Shown one piece after another: positions 54,133 to 63,847 of a stretch of DNA of 64,000 bases (position 1 is its first letter; each line of letters starts with the position of its first letter). The stretch covers positions 1,240,001 through 1,304,000 of the forward strand of contig NZ_LR590484.1 of NCBI RefSeq assembly GCF_901482695.1, read 5' to 3'. Source of the stretch: Sphingobacterium thalpophilum. Lineage in GTDB: Bacteria > Bacteroidota > Bacteroidia > Sphingobacteriales > Sphingobacteriaceae. The notes under the pieces were generated by a model. The model was not told the DNA's origin and did not search any database. It was given only the letters and a program-made list of their open reading frames with translations. Position numbers and translations under genes: made by a program.

Positions 54133-57100
54133 TTATTTCCAGCCTCCGCCCAGGGCTTTATACAACAAAATCTGGTTCAGGGTATTCTCCTTCTCGAGCT
54201 CGACCTTCCCAATCTGTGCCTCCAGCGATTCGCGTTGTGCAGTAACCACATCCAATGAAGTGACCCGGCCTGCAATAAACAATTCCTGAGCCGCTTCGAT
54301 GGAGCGCTCCAACGCCGTTACCCGCTCGTCTACATACGTACGGCGCCTGGCAATTGCTTCCTGCGTCATGATTACATTGGAAACTTCGTTATACGCGTTA
54401 ATGACCGATTTTTCGTAGTCAATAAATGCAATACCATAATCTGCCTTTGCTACCTCGTATTGGGTCTTCAGTTGGCGTTGATTAAATATTGGCAGCGTAA
54501 TACCGCCAAATAGATTATACGCTATCGATTTATCCAGATTGAATAATTTGTTAAAATGGAAACTTTGTAACCCGATAAAAGGGCTGATGGCAACAGAAGG
54601 TAAAAACGCTAAACGCGAAGCCTCCTGCTGATTTGACGAAGCGAGCATTTTCAGATAGGCTGCTTTGATATCCGGTCGCTGGTTGACCAGATCATCCGGT
54701 GTACCAAAACTCATGGCGTGATACAAGTTGGTATTCTCCGCATAAGTACTTCTGTTTATTGGCTGATAATAGCGCCCCAGCAAGCCGTTGATATGGTGCT
54801 CCCAAAGCGCAATCTCTTGGAGCAGCTGTTCCTTAGCCGATTTAGAAGTCGCCAACAGGGCCTTAAATTGTTGTACCGAGAGTTCGGTTGCATAACCTGC
54901 GTCTTTTTTGAGTTCGACCACTTCCAGCGCATTCTTATGTAGCTCAATATTACGGTTATAGACCTTAATTTTTTGATCCAGGGCCATCAGCTCGTAATAC
55001 GCCGTGGCAATATTCGAGACCAGTTCGGTTTCAAGTAGACGTTTTCCTTCCTGTTCGGCCAAAAAACCAAAATATGCGGCCCGCTTCTGATTTTTTAGTT
55101 TTCCCCAGAGATCGATTTCCCAAGAAGAACGCAGCCCGATAAAATAATCAGGAATAAAGGGCTCAGGAAGTTTTTCATCACTTTTCAGGTTATCCGAAAA
55201 GTTGGAATCATAATTTCCAATTCCCGATTCGGTATAATGCCCATATTTTCGAATTCCACCTTCCACAGCTGCCTCTACAGTGGGCCCCAGCGCTGCTTTC
55301 CGTTGTTTAAAGTAAGCCTGCGCAGATTCAAGGCGTAGGATCGACTGCCGGATATCCATATTATTCCGCAGCGCTGAGTCGATCAGCGCAACTAAAAGAG
55401 GGTCCTTGAAAATCTCGCGCCAGGAGCGGCCACCGATATGGACACTGTCCGATATAGCCTTTTCTGAAAAAGCTGCAGGAGTAACAACTTTCTCCGGCGG
55501 AGCAGACTTTTTGGGGACCGCACAGCTGCCAAACATCATCAAGGCAGCAATCACAAGGGAAACCTGTTTGACTACCTGTTTTTTATTTTCTCTTTTTGAA
55601 AATAAAATCACGAGCCCCGGAATGACAATCACACCCAGAATTGTTCCGATAAGCATACCACCAACGGCAGCTGTACCAATGCTGCGATTTCCCAGAGCTC
55701 CCGCACCACTGGCCATCATAAGTGGGATCAACCCCGCGACAAAGGCAAAAGAAGTCATCAGAATAGGACGCAAACGGGCGACAGCACCTTCGATCGAGGC
55801 AGTGACAATATCCATACCCTGCTTGTATTTCAGATTGGCATACTCTACGATCAGAATGGCGTTTTTACCGAGCAAACCGATCAGCATGACCAACGCAACC
55901 TGTGCGTAGATATTGTTTTCCAGGCCAAATACTTTCAGGAAGATAAACGCACCAAATATACCTGCCGGAAGACAAAGGAGCACCGGCAAAGGCAATAAAA
56001 AGCTTTCGTACTGTGCGCATAACAACAGATACACAAACAATAGACATAAAGCGAAGATGTATAGCGCCTGATTGCCAGAAATTACCTGCTCCCGCGTCAT
56101 TCCGGACCATTCAATACTATAGCCCTGCGGCAGCTCGGAAGCAATCCTCTCCACCTCTTCAATCGCTTGGCCCGAACTGAATCCCGGTGAAGACTGGCCT
56201 GTGATCATCGCCGAACTGAACATATTGTAACGCGTGATCTGCTCAGGTCCATAGATGCGCTCCATAGAAATAAACGCATTGTAGGGCACCATTTCTCCGG
56301 TTTCGTTTTTCACATATAGGCGGAGTACATCTTCGGGCCGTCTACGATATTCAGGCCCCGCCTGTACCATGACCTTATACATCTGCCCATACCGGATAAA
56401 GTTCGTTGCGTAAAGACTTCCCATGAGTGTTTGTAAGGTGTTCATGGCGTTTTCGACGGATATCCCTTTCTTGGCAGCCATGTCGTAATCTACTTTCAAC
56501 ATATACTGTGGAAAGTTAACGTCGAAGCTGGAACTGATATCCTGCAGAACTTCACTTCCCTCCATTTTGTCCATAAATTGCTGCAGCACTTCCGCCGTCT
56601 TGGTGAGGTCCTCATTGCCGCTACGGTCCAGTAAACGGAGCTCAAATCCAGAAGAGTTTCCAAATCCCGGAACTGTTGGCGGCGGGAAAAAGTCGATCTG
56701 GGCATCCGCAAAATCTTTGGTCTTCTCCCGTAATTCCCTGATGACATCGTCCACTGTCTGGCTGCGCTCCTTCCATGGTTTAAGGTTAATCATCCCCATA
56801 CCGTAGGATGCACCGGACACCTCGGTAACAATGCTGTAACCTGAAAGCGTGGAGACTGTCTCAACCACATCCAGCTTCCGGGACACCGAATCGATCTTAT
56901 CCAAAATACGTTCGGTTCGGTCTACTGTAGCTCCCGGTGGTGTCGTTACGGACACATAAATCATTCCCTGATCCTCAGTTGGAATAAAGCCCGACGGTAA
57001 TATGGCACTACTGCCCCAGGTCGCCACAAAGAAACCTGCCAATAAAAGGAGCGTTAGCCCTCTCCGCGCACTTGTTTTTACTAAGAGGCCCTTATAGCCC

Positions 57101-58683
57101 GCCGCAGTTTTATCGTAGAGCAGGTTGAATTTTTTAAAGAATCGATCCAGCCAGTTGTTAGAAGGTTTACGGTCATGCGGTGACCTCAAAAACAGTGCAC
57201 ATAAAGCTGGTGTCAAGGTCAGTGCATTGATACCGGAGATGACAATGGCAGCAGCCAATGTCAATGAAAATTGCCTATAAAATATCCCCACAGGTCCTGA
57301 AAGAAAAGCCACAGGCACAAACACTGCCGACATGACGAGTGTGATAGCCACAACGGCTCCGCCGACCTCCTTCATCGCTTCTAAAGTGGCTTCCATCGGC
57401 TGTAAATGTTCCTCTTCCATCTTTGCATACACAGCCTCCACGACCACGATCCCATTATCCACCACAATACCGATGGCAAGTACCAGAGCGAAGAGCGTCA
57501 GCAAGTTGATAGAGAAACCCAACATCTGCATGAAAAATAAGGCGCCGATCAGACAGACCGGAACAGCCAAAATCGGAATTACCGTCGCCCTGAAATCCTG
57601 TAAAAAGATAAACACGACAATGAACACCAATAGGAATGCCTCCAACAAGGTCTTGATCACCGATGAAATAGACGCATCCAAAAACCGCGAGACATCATAT
57701 CCCATGGTATAGGTCATCCCTGCCGGGAAAGTTGTTTCCTTCAGTTCGGCCATACGGTCTTTGACCCGTTGAATAACCTCCTGCGCATTGGAGCCAGGCA
57801 ACTGCTTCAGCATGATTGATGCCGAAGGCCGTCCGTCCGTCTTGGACACCATTTCATAATCCAGCGAACCGAATTCTACATCTGCAATATCCTTGATACG
57901 GATAATGGAGCCGTTTGAATTAGCTCTTATCGGGATATTCGCGTATTCATCTATTTCTGTAAACTTACCGGGATAGCGCAATACATATTGCTGCATATTC
58001 CGCATTTTATCCGAGCTGATCCCTGTTTGTCCGGGCGCGGCCTCAATATTCTGCTTGCGCAACGAAGCAACAACGTCTTCCGTAGAGATATTATATGCGG
58101 CCATCCGGTCTGGTTTTACCCATATGCGCATCGCATAGTCTCGCATGCCCATGATCTGCGCACGGCCCACTCCTTCAATACGTTTCAGCTCTTTCAGGAT
58201 ATTGATATCCGTGAAATTATATATAAAGCGTTCGTCTGCCGTTTCATCATCGGTATACACATTGAGATACATCAGCATGGAATTCACTTCCTTCTCGGTG
58301 GTGACACCAGCTTTGATAACCTCCTCGGGCAGCTCATCCAGAACGGTCGTTACCCTGTTCTGTACGTTCACGGCCGCAATATCCGGGTCTGTTCCAACTT
58401 CAAAAAAGATCTGGATAACAGTACTACCATTATTGGTCGACACCGAAGTCATATAGGTCATCCCCGCAACACCGTTGATGGCCTTCTCCAGAGGAATGGC
58501 AACGGCATTGGTACTTACCTCGGCGTTCGCACCGGTATAATTGGCATTTACAACCACTGATGGAGGTACAATATCCGGAAACTGCGTAATGGGCAGGGTG
58601 AATAATGCTAGTAATCCAAGTAGTGTGATAAACACCGAAATGACCAACGATAATATCGGTCTCCTTATAAATGTTTCAAACAT
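54133..58683 (-). CDS. RND efflux pump fused to TolC/NodT-like channel
   Basis: 1516 residues in one frame. Residues 1 to about 1035 are a complete HAE1-type RND permease: 12 membrane helices, proton-relay Asp409 in GIVVDNGIVVVE (the usual second Asp is Asn410 here) and Lys in LLGKNAILIVEYA. Then VVKQVSLVIAALMMFGSC forms a signal-like helix with a lipobox at Cys1054, and residues about 1055-1516 are a full NodT/TolC outer-membrane factor with IDLWGKLKNQKRAA and RPDIKAAYLKM. The pump's end is cytoplasmic, so the added helix could carry the channel across the membrane and be cleaved there. Partner adaptor gene lies 13 bases upstream. Confidence 0.9.
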   Translation of the reverse strand: MFETFIRRPILSLVISVFITLLGLLALFTLPITQFPDIVPPSVVVNANYTGANAEVSTNAVAIPLEKAINGVAGMTYMTSVSTNNGSTVIQIFFEVGTDPDIAAVNVQNRVTTVLDELPEEVIKAGVTTEKEVNSMLMYLNVYTDDETADERFIYNFTDINILKELKRIEGVGRAQIMGMRDYAMRIWVKPDRMAAYNISTEDVVASLRKQNIEAAPGQTGISSDKMRNMQQYVLRYPGKFTEIDEYANIPIRANSNGSIIRIKDIADVEFGSLDYEMVSKTDGRPSASIMLKQLPGSNAQEVIQRVKDRMAELKETTFPAGMTYTMGYDVSRFLDASISSVIKTLLEAFLLVFIVVFIFLQDFRATVIPILAVPVCLIGALFFMQMLGFSINLLTLFALVLAIGIVVDNGIVVVEAVYAKMEEEHLQPMEATLEAMKEVGGAVVAITLVMSAVFVPVAFLSGPVGIFYRQFSLTLAAAIVISGINALTLTPALCALFLRSPHDRKPSNNWLDRFFKKFNLLYDKTAAGYKGLLVKTSARRGLTLLLLAGFFVATWGSSAILPSGFIPTEDQGMIYVSVTTPPGATVDRTERILDKIDSVSRKLDVVETVSTLSGYSIVTEVSGASYGMGMINLKPWKERSQTVDDVIRELREKTKDFADAQIDFFPPPTVPGFGNSSGFELRLLDRSGNEDLTKTAEVLQQFMDKMEGSEVLQDISSSFDVNFPQYMLKVDYDMAAKKGISVENAMNTLQTLMGSLYATNFIRYGQMYKVMVQAGPEYRRRPEDVLRLYVKNETGEMVPYNAFISMERIYGPEQITRYNMFSSAMITGQSSPGFSSGQAIEEVERIASELPQGYSIEWSGMTREQVISGNQALYIFALCLLFVYLLLCAQYESFLLPLPVLLCLPAGIFGAFIFLKVFGLENNIYAQVALVMLIGLLGKNAILIVEYANLKYKQGMDIVTASIEGAVARLRPILMTSFAFVAGLIPLMMASGAGALGNRSIGTAAVGGMLIGTILGVIVIPGLVILFSKRENKKQVVKQVSLVIAALMMFGSCAVPKKSAPPEKVVTPAAFSEKAISDSVHIGGRSWREIFKDPLLVALIDSALRNNMDIRQSILRLESAQAYFKQRKAALGPTVEAAVEGGIRKYGHYTESGIGNYDSNFSDNLKSDEKLPEPFIPDYFIGLRSSWEIDLWGKLKNQKRAAYFGFLAEQEGKRLLETELVSNIATAYYELMALDQKIKVYNRNIELHKNALEVVELKKDAGYATELSVQQFKALLATSKSAKEQLLQEIALWEHHINGLLGRYYQPINRSTYAENTNLYHAMSFGTPDDLVNQRPDIKAAYLKMLASSNQQEASRLAFLPSVAISPFIGLQSFHFNKLFNLDKSIAYNLFGGITLPIFNQRQLKTQYEVAKADYGIAFIDYEKSVINAYNEVSNVIMTQEAIARRRTYVDERVTALERSIEAAQELFIAGRVTSLDVVTAQRESLEAQIGKVELEKENTLNQILLYKALGGGWK

Positions 58684-58696
58684 AATTTATCCTCCG

Positions 58697-59803
58697 CTAC
58701 AGCTTCCTCAATTTTGGGTTAATCTTCATGCCATTACGCAAATTCTGCACGCCCTCGTAGACCACCTTGACATTGGGATCCAGGCCACCTTCGACAATAT
58801 AGTAATGTCCAACCCGCGATCCGGCTACAAAAGGTGTCATTTTAACCGTGCTATCGGACTGCATGGTATAGACGTAGGTCTTGTCCTGAATTTCAAATAC
58901 GGATTTTTGGTGTACAAAGGTATGCTGTCCGGTTTCCATAGGGACCGCAATTTTTCCTGTTGCCCCATGCTTTAAGATATGTTCAGCATTGGGGAACTGT
59001 ACCCGTAATGAAATCGATCCGGTATTTGCTTCAAATTCACTTTCGACAATGTGAGCGACCCCTTCATGTGGATATAAAGCACCGTTCGCCAGAATTAATT
59101 TCACGGTCTTCTTGGTGTCCTTACCGTTCAGTTTGTCCTGCATCATGGTCAGGTATTCGCGTTCGGAGATATCAAAATACACATTGACCTGACTGAGGTC
59201 CGAAATGGTGGTAATAAGACTTCCTTCCGTTAGCAAAGAGCCTTCCTTCAATAATATACGGTCAATGCGGCCATCAAATGGAGCATGGATCACGGTATAG
59301 TCCAATTTGGTCTGGGCTTGATTGACGAGCGCCCGTGCCTCTTCAATTTTCGAATTCGCAGCCTTTAACTGTATCTTCAGCAGATTATACTCTGAAGGGC
59401 TCACAATATTTTTATCCACCAACTTCTGGGTCCGTTCCATCTCCAGCTTTATTTTCTGAGCCTCAGCAATGGAATTATCATACTGCGCCTTGGCCTTTGC
59501 CAGCTCAGCACGGTACTCTTCGTTGTTGTATTTGAACAGCACCTGGCCTTTTTTCACCCAGGCTCCCTCATCCACATAGATTTTGTCAAGGAATCCGTTC
59601 AGTTTGGAGCGCACCTCCACATTTTTAAACGCCTGTATATCCGCAATGTATTCTTGATACACAGTTGTATCCATAACAATCAGCGGCGTAACCGGTATGT
59701 TTTTAATTTCTTCTTTTTGATCAGCATTAGCGTTGGAGGAGCGGCATGAAGCCAGCGAACCTACCGTACCCAACAAAAGGCACAATGCAAGTAATTTCTT
59801 CAT
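58697..59803 (-). CDS. RND efflux periplasmic adaptor (membrane fusion protein)
   Basis: 368 residues from ATG 59803, giving a lipoprotein signal with Cys near residue 20 (GSLASCRSS); a much longer open frame upstream adds no family sequence. Barrel-sandwich and alpha-hairpin parts (IQAFKNVEVRSKLNGFLDK, coiled YDNSIAEAQKIKLEMERTQ) as in AcrA/MexA. It links pump and channel. Encoded just upstream of the fused pump-channel gene. Confidence 0.92.
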   Translation of the reverse strand: MKKLLALCLLLGTVGSLASCRSSNANADQKEEIKNIPVTPLIVMDTTVYQEYIADIQAFKNVEVRSKLNGFLDKIYVDEGAWVKKGQVLFKYNNEEYRAELAKAKAQYDNSIAEAQKIKLEMERTQKLVDKNIVSPSEYNLLKIQLKAANSKIEEARALVNQAQTKLDYTVIHAPFDGRIDRILLKEGSLLTEGSLITTISDLSQVNVYFDISEREYLTMMQDKLNGKDTKKTVKLILANGALYPHEGVAHIVESEFEANTGSISLRVQFPNAEHILKHGATGKIAVPMETGQHTFVHQKSVFEIQDKTYVYTMQSDSTVKMTPFVAGSRVGHYYIVEGGLDPNVKVVYEGVQNLRNGMKINPKLRKL

Positions 59804-59946
59804 AAAACGATAAAAAATGTAAATGTTAAATGGAATGAGATCTAAAAGCGCCCCATAACCATAGGGCCCAAAGCCAATTGTGCTGTAAACCATCCGGAAA
59901 AAGCACAGCGGATTTTAGACGTCAGCAGGAAGATAAGAGACTGTAG

Positions 59947-60309
59947 CTAGAATGGCCTGAACCGATAGAGAAAACGGTAATAGCCGGGTAGACAAAGCGT
60001 CTTGGAGCGGTAAAATGGGTGAACTTTATCCTTCGAAAAACAGAAGGCTGTGAATAAAATCCCAAAGATAAAGATGAAGACCGACAGCACCTGATTGTTA
60101 AGCGAAAAGATACGGTAGTCGTCCTGCAGCAGTACTTTCTCCTCCGGAGAAGAGTGAATAGGTTCTAAATCCAGTATATCATCAAGAAAATATTCTACGA
60201 TCGTCTCACCCGCATGCAATACCTGACCCGTCGCGGATGAAAAAGATTCATACGTCAGCAGGTTGAGGTAAGCAAAGAGTGTAAAATAATAGAATAATTT
60301 ACCTAGCAT
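59947..60309 (-). CDS. Small membrane protein beside RND genes, unknown
   Basis: 120 residues from ATG 60309. One hydrophobic stretch near residue 5-20 and another near 70-90 (VLSVFIFIFGILFTAFCF), with an acidic loop between. The end is aromatic and basic (YRFLYRFRPF). I do not recognise it. It precedes the adaptor gene on the same strand by about 140 bases and may belong to the operon. Small and without known relatives, so it could be a chance frame. Confidence 0.55.
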   Translation of the reverse strand: MLGKLFYYFTLFAYLNLLTYESFSSATGQVLHAGETIVEYFLDDILDLEPIHSSPEEKVLLQDDYRIFSLNNQVLSVFIFIFGILFTAFCFSKDKVHPFYRSKTLCLPGYYRFLYRFRPF

Positions 60310-60372
60310 ATCGAATTTTTGCACCACAAAGATAGGATTTTAGAACACCAACAGTGTGGTATTCATGTAAAA

Positions 60373-60407
60373 AAACCATGACAGCCACAAAATTGCTGTC
60401 ATGGTTT
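60373..60407 (-). terminator. Perfect 13-bp hairpin terminator
   Basis: AAACCATGACAGC and GCTGTCATGGTTT pair fully with a 9-base loop. On the minus strand a run of T follows, closing the EEP-hydrolase transcript. Confidence 0.92.
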
Positions 60408-60438
60408 GTCGTGGATTTAGCCGATGTACCGCTTCTTT

Positions 60439-61371
60439 TCACATGTCTATTTTTACCACAACCGGAAAATGGTCCGAGGGAAGTCTGGTTTCATACTGCT
60501 TAAAAGAAAGCTCTTTGGGGAAGTCTCCCTTCTTCACCTCTTGCTGATCCTCTTTCGGGCTCCGGTAAGACTCAGTTAATACAGCATAATGTCTCACCTT
60601 GATGCTTGGGGTGACAAACACATGGTCTATCCGGCTGTCCGTCCAAAGGTTATTATCAAAAGCATTAAATGTACCGTTCCAAGCCAACTTGCTTGGGGCA
60701 AGTGCGTAGCTATCACGGATAAAACCCGATTGCTGCAAGGTGGAATAGATTGTATTATGCTGATCTACGTTAAAATCTCCGGTCAAGATCGCACGGTCAT
60801 TTTTGGCCAGTTCCCGCATTTTGTTCACGACCAATTTACTGCTTTCCTCTCTCGCCTGAATCCCCACGTGATCCATATGCAGATTAAAGTACCATAACTT
60901 CTGTCCTGACCGGATGTGCTCCAGCTGCACCCAGGTACAGATCCGCGGCAGAGCAGCATCCCAGCCTTTTGACGGTTGCCCGGGGGATTGTGAAAGCCAG
61001 AAGACCCCAGTTTTCAATTTTCGGAACTTGTCTTTCTTAAAAAAGATCGGAGCAAACTCACCGGCTACTTTGCCGTCATCCCGGCCTACTCCCACATAGT
61101 CATACGCAGGGAGCGATTTTTTGAGATCCTCAAGCTGCGACGCCAACACCTCCTGCGCGCCAAAGACGTCATAATCCACAAAATCAATTAATGAGGCTAT
61201 GACAGGAAGACGTTGCTCCCAGCCGTTTCCAGCCTGCCGGTCGCCTGCATTATCGTAGCGGATGTTATAGCTGCCAATCGTAAGATGCAATCTGTCCTGA
61301 GCAAATCCCGCTGCCTGCCATAAGGAAATCAAACAGCAGCACAAAAAAGTAAGTACATTTTGTCGTCTCAT
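60439..61371 (-). CDS. Exported endonuclease/exonuclease/phosphatase-family hydrolase
   Basis: 310 residues with a signal peptide (about 1-25, ending GFAQ). EEP-fold motifs: IGSYNIRYDN, FGAQEVL (metal Glu), HMDHVGIQAREESSK, LTGDFNVDQHN, RIDHVFVTP and the final LPSDHFPVVVKI with catalytic His. Members are phosphodiesterases, sphingomyelinases or nucleases; in sugar loci they may release phosphate-linked mannose or lipid. It begins 8 bases after the GH92 gene, so both act together. Confidence 0.88.
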   Translation of the reverse strand: MRRQNVLTFLCCCLISLWQAAGFAQDRLHLTIGSYNIRYDNAGDRQAGNGWEQRLPVIASLIDFVDYDVFGAQEVLASQLEDLKKSLPAYDYVGVGRDDGKVAGEFAPIFFKKDKFRKLKTGVFWLSQSPGQPSKGWDAALPRICTWVQLEHIRSGQKLWYFNLHMDHVGIQAREESSKLVVNKMRELAKNDRAILTGDFNVDQHNTIYSTLQQSGFIRDSYALAPSKLAWNGTFNAFDNNLWTDSRIDHVFVTPSIKVRHYAVLTESYRSPKEDQQEVKKGDFPKELSFKQYETRLPSDHFPVVVKIDM

Positions 61372-61379
61372 TGTTCAGC

Positions 61380-63671
61380 TTACTTTATTTTATCATTACT
61401 AAAGGAATAGGGTGCGTCTTCCTTCCGGATACCACGTTTTGTATTGGGCTCATCGCTCATCGTGAAATCTAGATCTGCGCCTTTCAGTAAATCCGCATAG
61501 CGGATATAGTTTTTCTCATACAGCTTACCGTCCCAACGGAGCTGATCCACATATACACGATCGGTGCCTTGACCATTCGCGCGAATATGGACCTGTTTGC
61601 CGTTTTCTAGTTTCAATGTCACTTTGTCAAACTGGGGGGAACCAATTACGTATTCGCCAGATCCGGGCGCAACGGGGTAGAATCCCAACGAAGAGAACAC
61701 ATACCAAGCTGATGTCTGCCCATTGTCCTCATCACCACAGTAACCATCAGGCGTCGGAAGGTATAACTTATCCATAATCTTCCGTACCCAATATTGCGCT
61801 TTCCAAGGCTGGCCCGCGTAGTTATAAAGGTAGGGCATATGCTGAATCGGCTGATTACCATGCGCGTATTGTCCCATGTTCATCACCTGCATTTCCCGCA
61901 TTTCGTGAATCATGCTCCGGCTTTTCATGCCCTCATAACTTGGAATAACAAACACGGTATCCAGCATGGCAACGAAAGATTTGTTTCCGCCCATCAGGTC
62001 AATGAGCCCCTGTGGATCATGAAATACACAAAAGCTCCAATGCCAGGCATTTCCTTCTGTATATTCCCGGGACCATGCGCTGGGATCAAAGTTAGCCACC
62101 AATGAGCCGTCGGAATTTTTACCACGCATCAGCTTTGTGGTAGGATCAAAAAGATTTCGGTAATTCAACGCTCGCTGAGCGTAGATCGCTGTCTCCGATT
62201 TGGGTTTGCCCAGGGCTTTTCCATAGGTGTATATACACCAGTCATTGTAAGCATATTCCAGTGAGCGGGCCACATTCTGATCCACTTTTACATCGGCAGG
62301 GATATACCCCAGTTTGTTATAATATTCATAACCAAAACGGCCGGTAGAAGAATGTTCCGGATAAGCATGGTGGGCTCCGTGTTTCAACGCTTCCCATAGC
62401 AGCTCCTTGTCATATCCCTTGCGGCTGGTGATCAGCGCATCGGCGACAACCGAGGCCGAGTTATTGCCAATCATAGAAGCGCGATGTCCGGGTGACGCCC
62501 ATTCAGGAAGGAATCCGCTTTCTTTGTACGCATTGACTAAGCCCTCCTGCATACGGTCATTCATGGACGGATATAATAAATTGAGCAGAGGAAACAAGCT
62601 TCGGAACGTATCCCAGAAACCGGTATCCGTAAACATCTCGCCCGGCAGTACCTGTCCGTTATAGGGGCTGTAGTGCATACGGTTTCCGGAAGCGTCGATC
62701 TCAGAAAAATCCCGTGGAAACAAGGTCGAACGGTATAGACAGGAATAGAAAGTACGCAGCCGGTCTATGTTGTGATCTTCAATCTGAATACGTCCCAGGA
62801 CCTCATTCCACTGCGCTCTCCCTTCACGGACGACCTCCTCAAACGTTTTGTTTTCTACTTCGTTCAAATTACGTTCCGCCTGCTCAAAACTGATAAATGA
62901 GGATGCAACCCTAGCCATGACCTTGTCTCCTCTTTTTAATGCCCGAAACCCAACTATTGCACCGGCGTGATTATCTTGGATTTCAAGTTCATTACCTTTG
63001 ATTTGCCCGCTTTTTACACCCGTAGAGTACGAAAAAGGCTGGTCAAAGGTGATCACAAAATAATTTTTGAAATTGTCGGGAACACCACCGCTATTTTTTG
63101 TCGAATAACCGATGATCTTATTTTCCTGTGGAATCACCTTGATATAGGAACCTTTATCAAAGGCATCGATAATGACATAGGCACTGTCGGTTTTAGGAAA
63201 AGTGAACTGGAAGATAGCGGCCCGCTGTGTAGGACTAAGTTCGGTGGTCACATCATGATCGGCCAGATAAACGCTGTAATAGTAAGGCTTGGCCACCTCT
63301 GCCTTATGTGAAAACCAGCTAGCGCGCTTCTCCTGGTCAAATTCGGGTCTACCTGTTACTGGCATTAATGAAAACTGGCCATAATCATTATTCCAGGGAC
63401 TGGGCTGATGGGTCTGTTTAAATCCTTTGATTTTATCGGCGGTATAGGTATATACCCAGCCGTCCCCCATGTTACCGGTCTGTGGTGTCCAAAAGTTCAT
63501 TCCCCAGGGGCGTGCAATCGCAGGATAGGTATTCCCGTTGGACAATTCATATTTGGACTCGGTTCCGATCAGTGGGTTCACATAATCTACAGGAGATACT
63601 TGCTGTGCCTTCCCGGCGCAGGCGAGCAGCAACAAAAGGACTCCTCCACTTAATTTTTTAATATTGAACAT
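61380..63671 (-). CDS. GH92 alpha-mannosidase
   Basis: 763 residues with a signal peptide (about 1-22, ending GKAQQ). GH92 motifs: VDYVNPLIGTES at the start, RPWGMNFWTPQTG, TDTGFWDTFRSLFPLL, LPEWASPGHRASMIGNNS (catalytic region) and GDEDNGQTSAWYVFSSLGFYP (calcium and catalytic Glu/Asp region). Exo-acting, calcium-dependent alpha-mannosidase used on yeast mannan and N-glycans. Encoded directly before the EEP hydrolase and downstream of a SusD gene. Confidence 0.95.
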   Translation of the reverse strand: MFNIKKLSGGVLLLLLACAGKAQQVSPVDYVNPLIGTESKYELSNGNTYPAIARPWGMNFWTPQTGNMGDGWVYTYTADKIKGFKQTHQPSPWNNDYGQFSLMPVTGRPEFDQEKRASWFSHKAEVAKPYYYSVYLADHDVTTELSPTQRAAIFQFTFPKTDSAYVIIDAFDKGSYIKVIPQENKIIGYSTKNSGGVPDNFKNYFVITFDQPFSYSTGVKSGQIKGNELEIQDNHAGAIVGFRALKRGDKVMARVASSFISFEQAERNLNEVENKTFEEVVREGRAQWNEVLGRIQIEDHNIDRLRTFYSCLYRSTLFPRDFSEIDASGNRMHYSPYNGQVLPGEMFTDTGFWDTFRSLFPLLNLLYPSMNDRMQEGLVNAYKESGFLPEWASPGHRASMIGNNSASVVADALITSRKGYDKELLWEALKHGAHHAYPEHSSTGRFGYEYYNKLGYIPADVKVDQNVARSLEYAYNDWCIYTYGKALGKPKSETAIYAQRALNYRNLFDPTTKLMRGKNSDGSLVANFDPSAWSREYTEGNAWHWSFCVFHDPQGLIDLMGGNKSFVAMLDTVFVIPSYEGMKSRSMIHEMREMQVMNMGQYAHGNQPIQHMPYLYNYAGQPWKAQYWVRKIMDKLYLPTPDGYCGDEDNGQTSAWYVFSSLGFYPVAPGSGEYVIGSPQFDKVTLKLENGKQVHIRANGQGTDRVYVDQLRWDGKLYEKNYIRYADLLKGADLDFTMSDEPNTKRGIRKEDAPYSFSNDKIK

Positions 63672-63796
63672 ATCTGTTTATTTGGTTGACACAATTCCTT
63701 CGGAGCTAAAAAGCTAAAACGAATTAGTAAATATAGACAAGAATTTTAAAAGGTGGGCAAAATTCAGGATATCTTCACAAGATGGTTACAAAAAAA

Positions 63797-63828
63797 TCCC
63801 ACAGCCAAACATAAGATTGATTGTGGGA
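63797..63828 (-). terminator. Hairpin after the partial susD gene
   Basis: TCCCACA (63797-63803) and TGTGGGA (63822-63828) pair; on the minus strand a run of T follows. It would end or attenuate the SusC/SusD transcript before the GH92 gene. Confidence 0.75.
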
Positions 63829-63847
63829 CTTTCTGTTATCAGGAAAA

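Noticed and set aside
55565..55605. Frameshift between RND pump and channel at an A-rich run
   Set aside because: A shift near the AAAATAAAAAA stretch could produce a normal pump end, so it was considered; but the given sequence reads through in frame with both domains intact and a well-placed lipobox, so the fusion is accepted as written.
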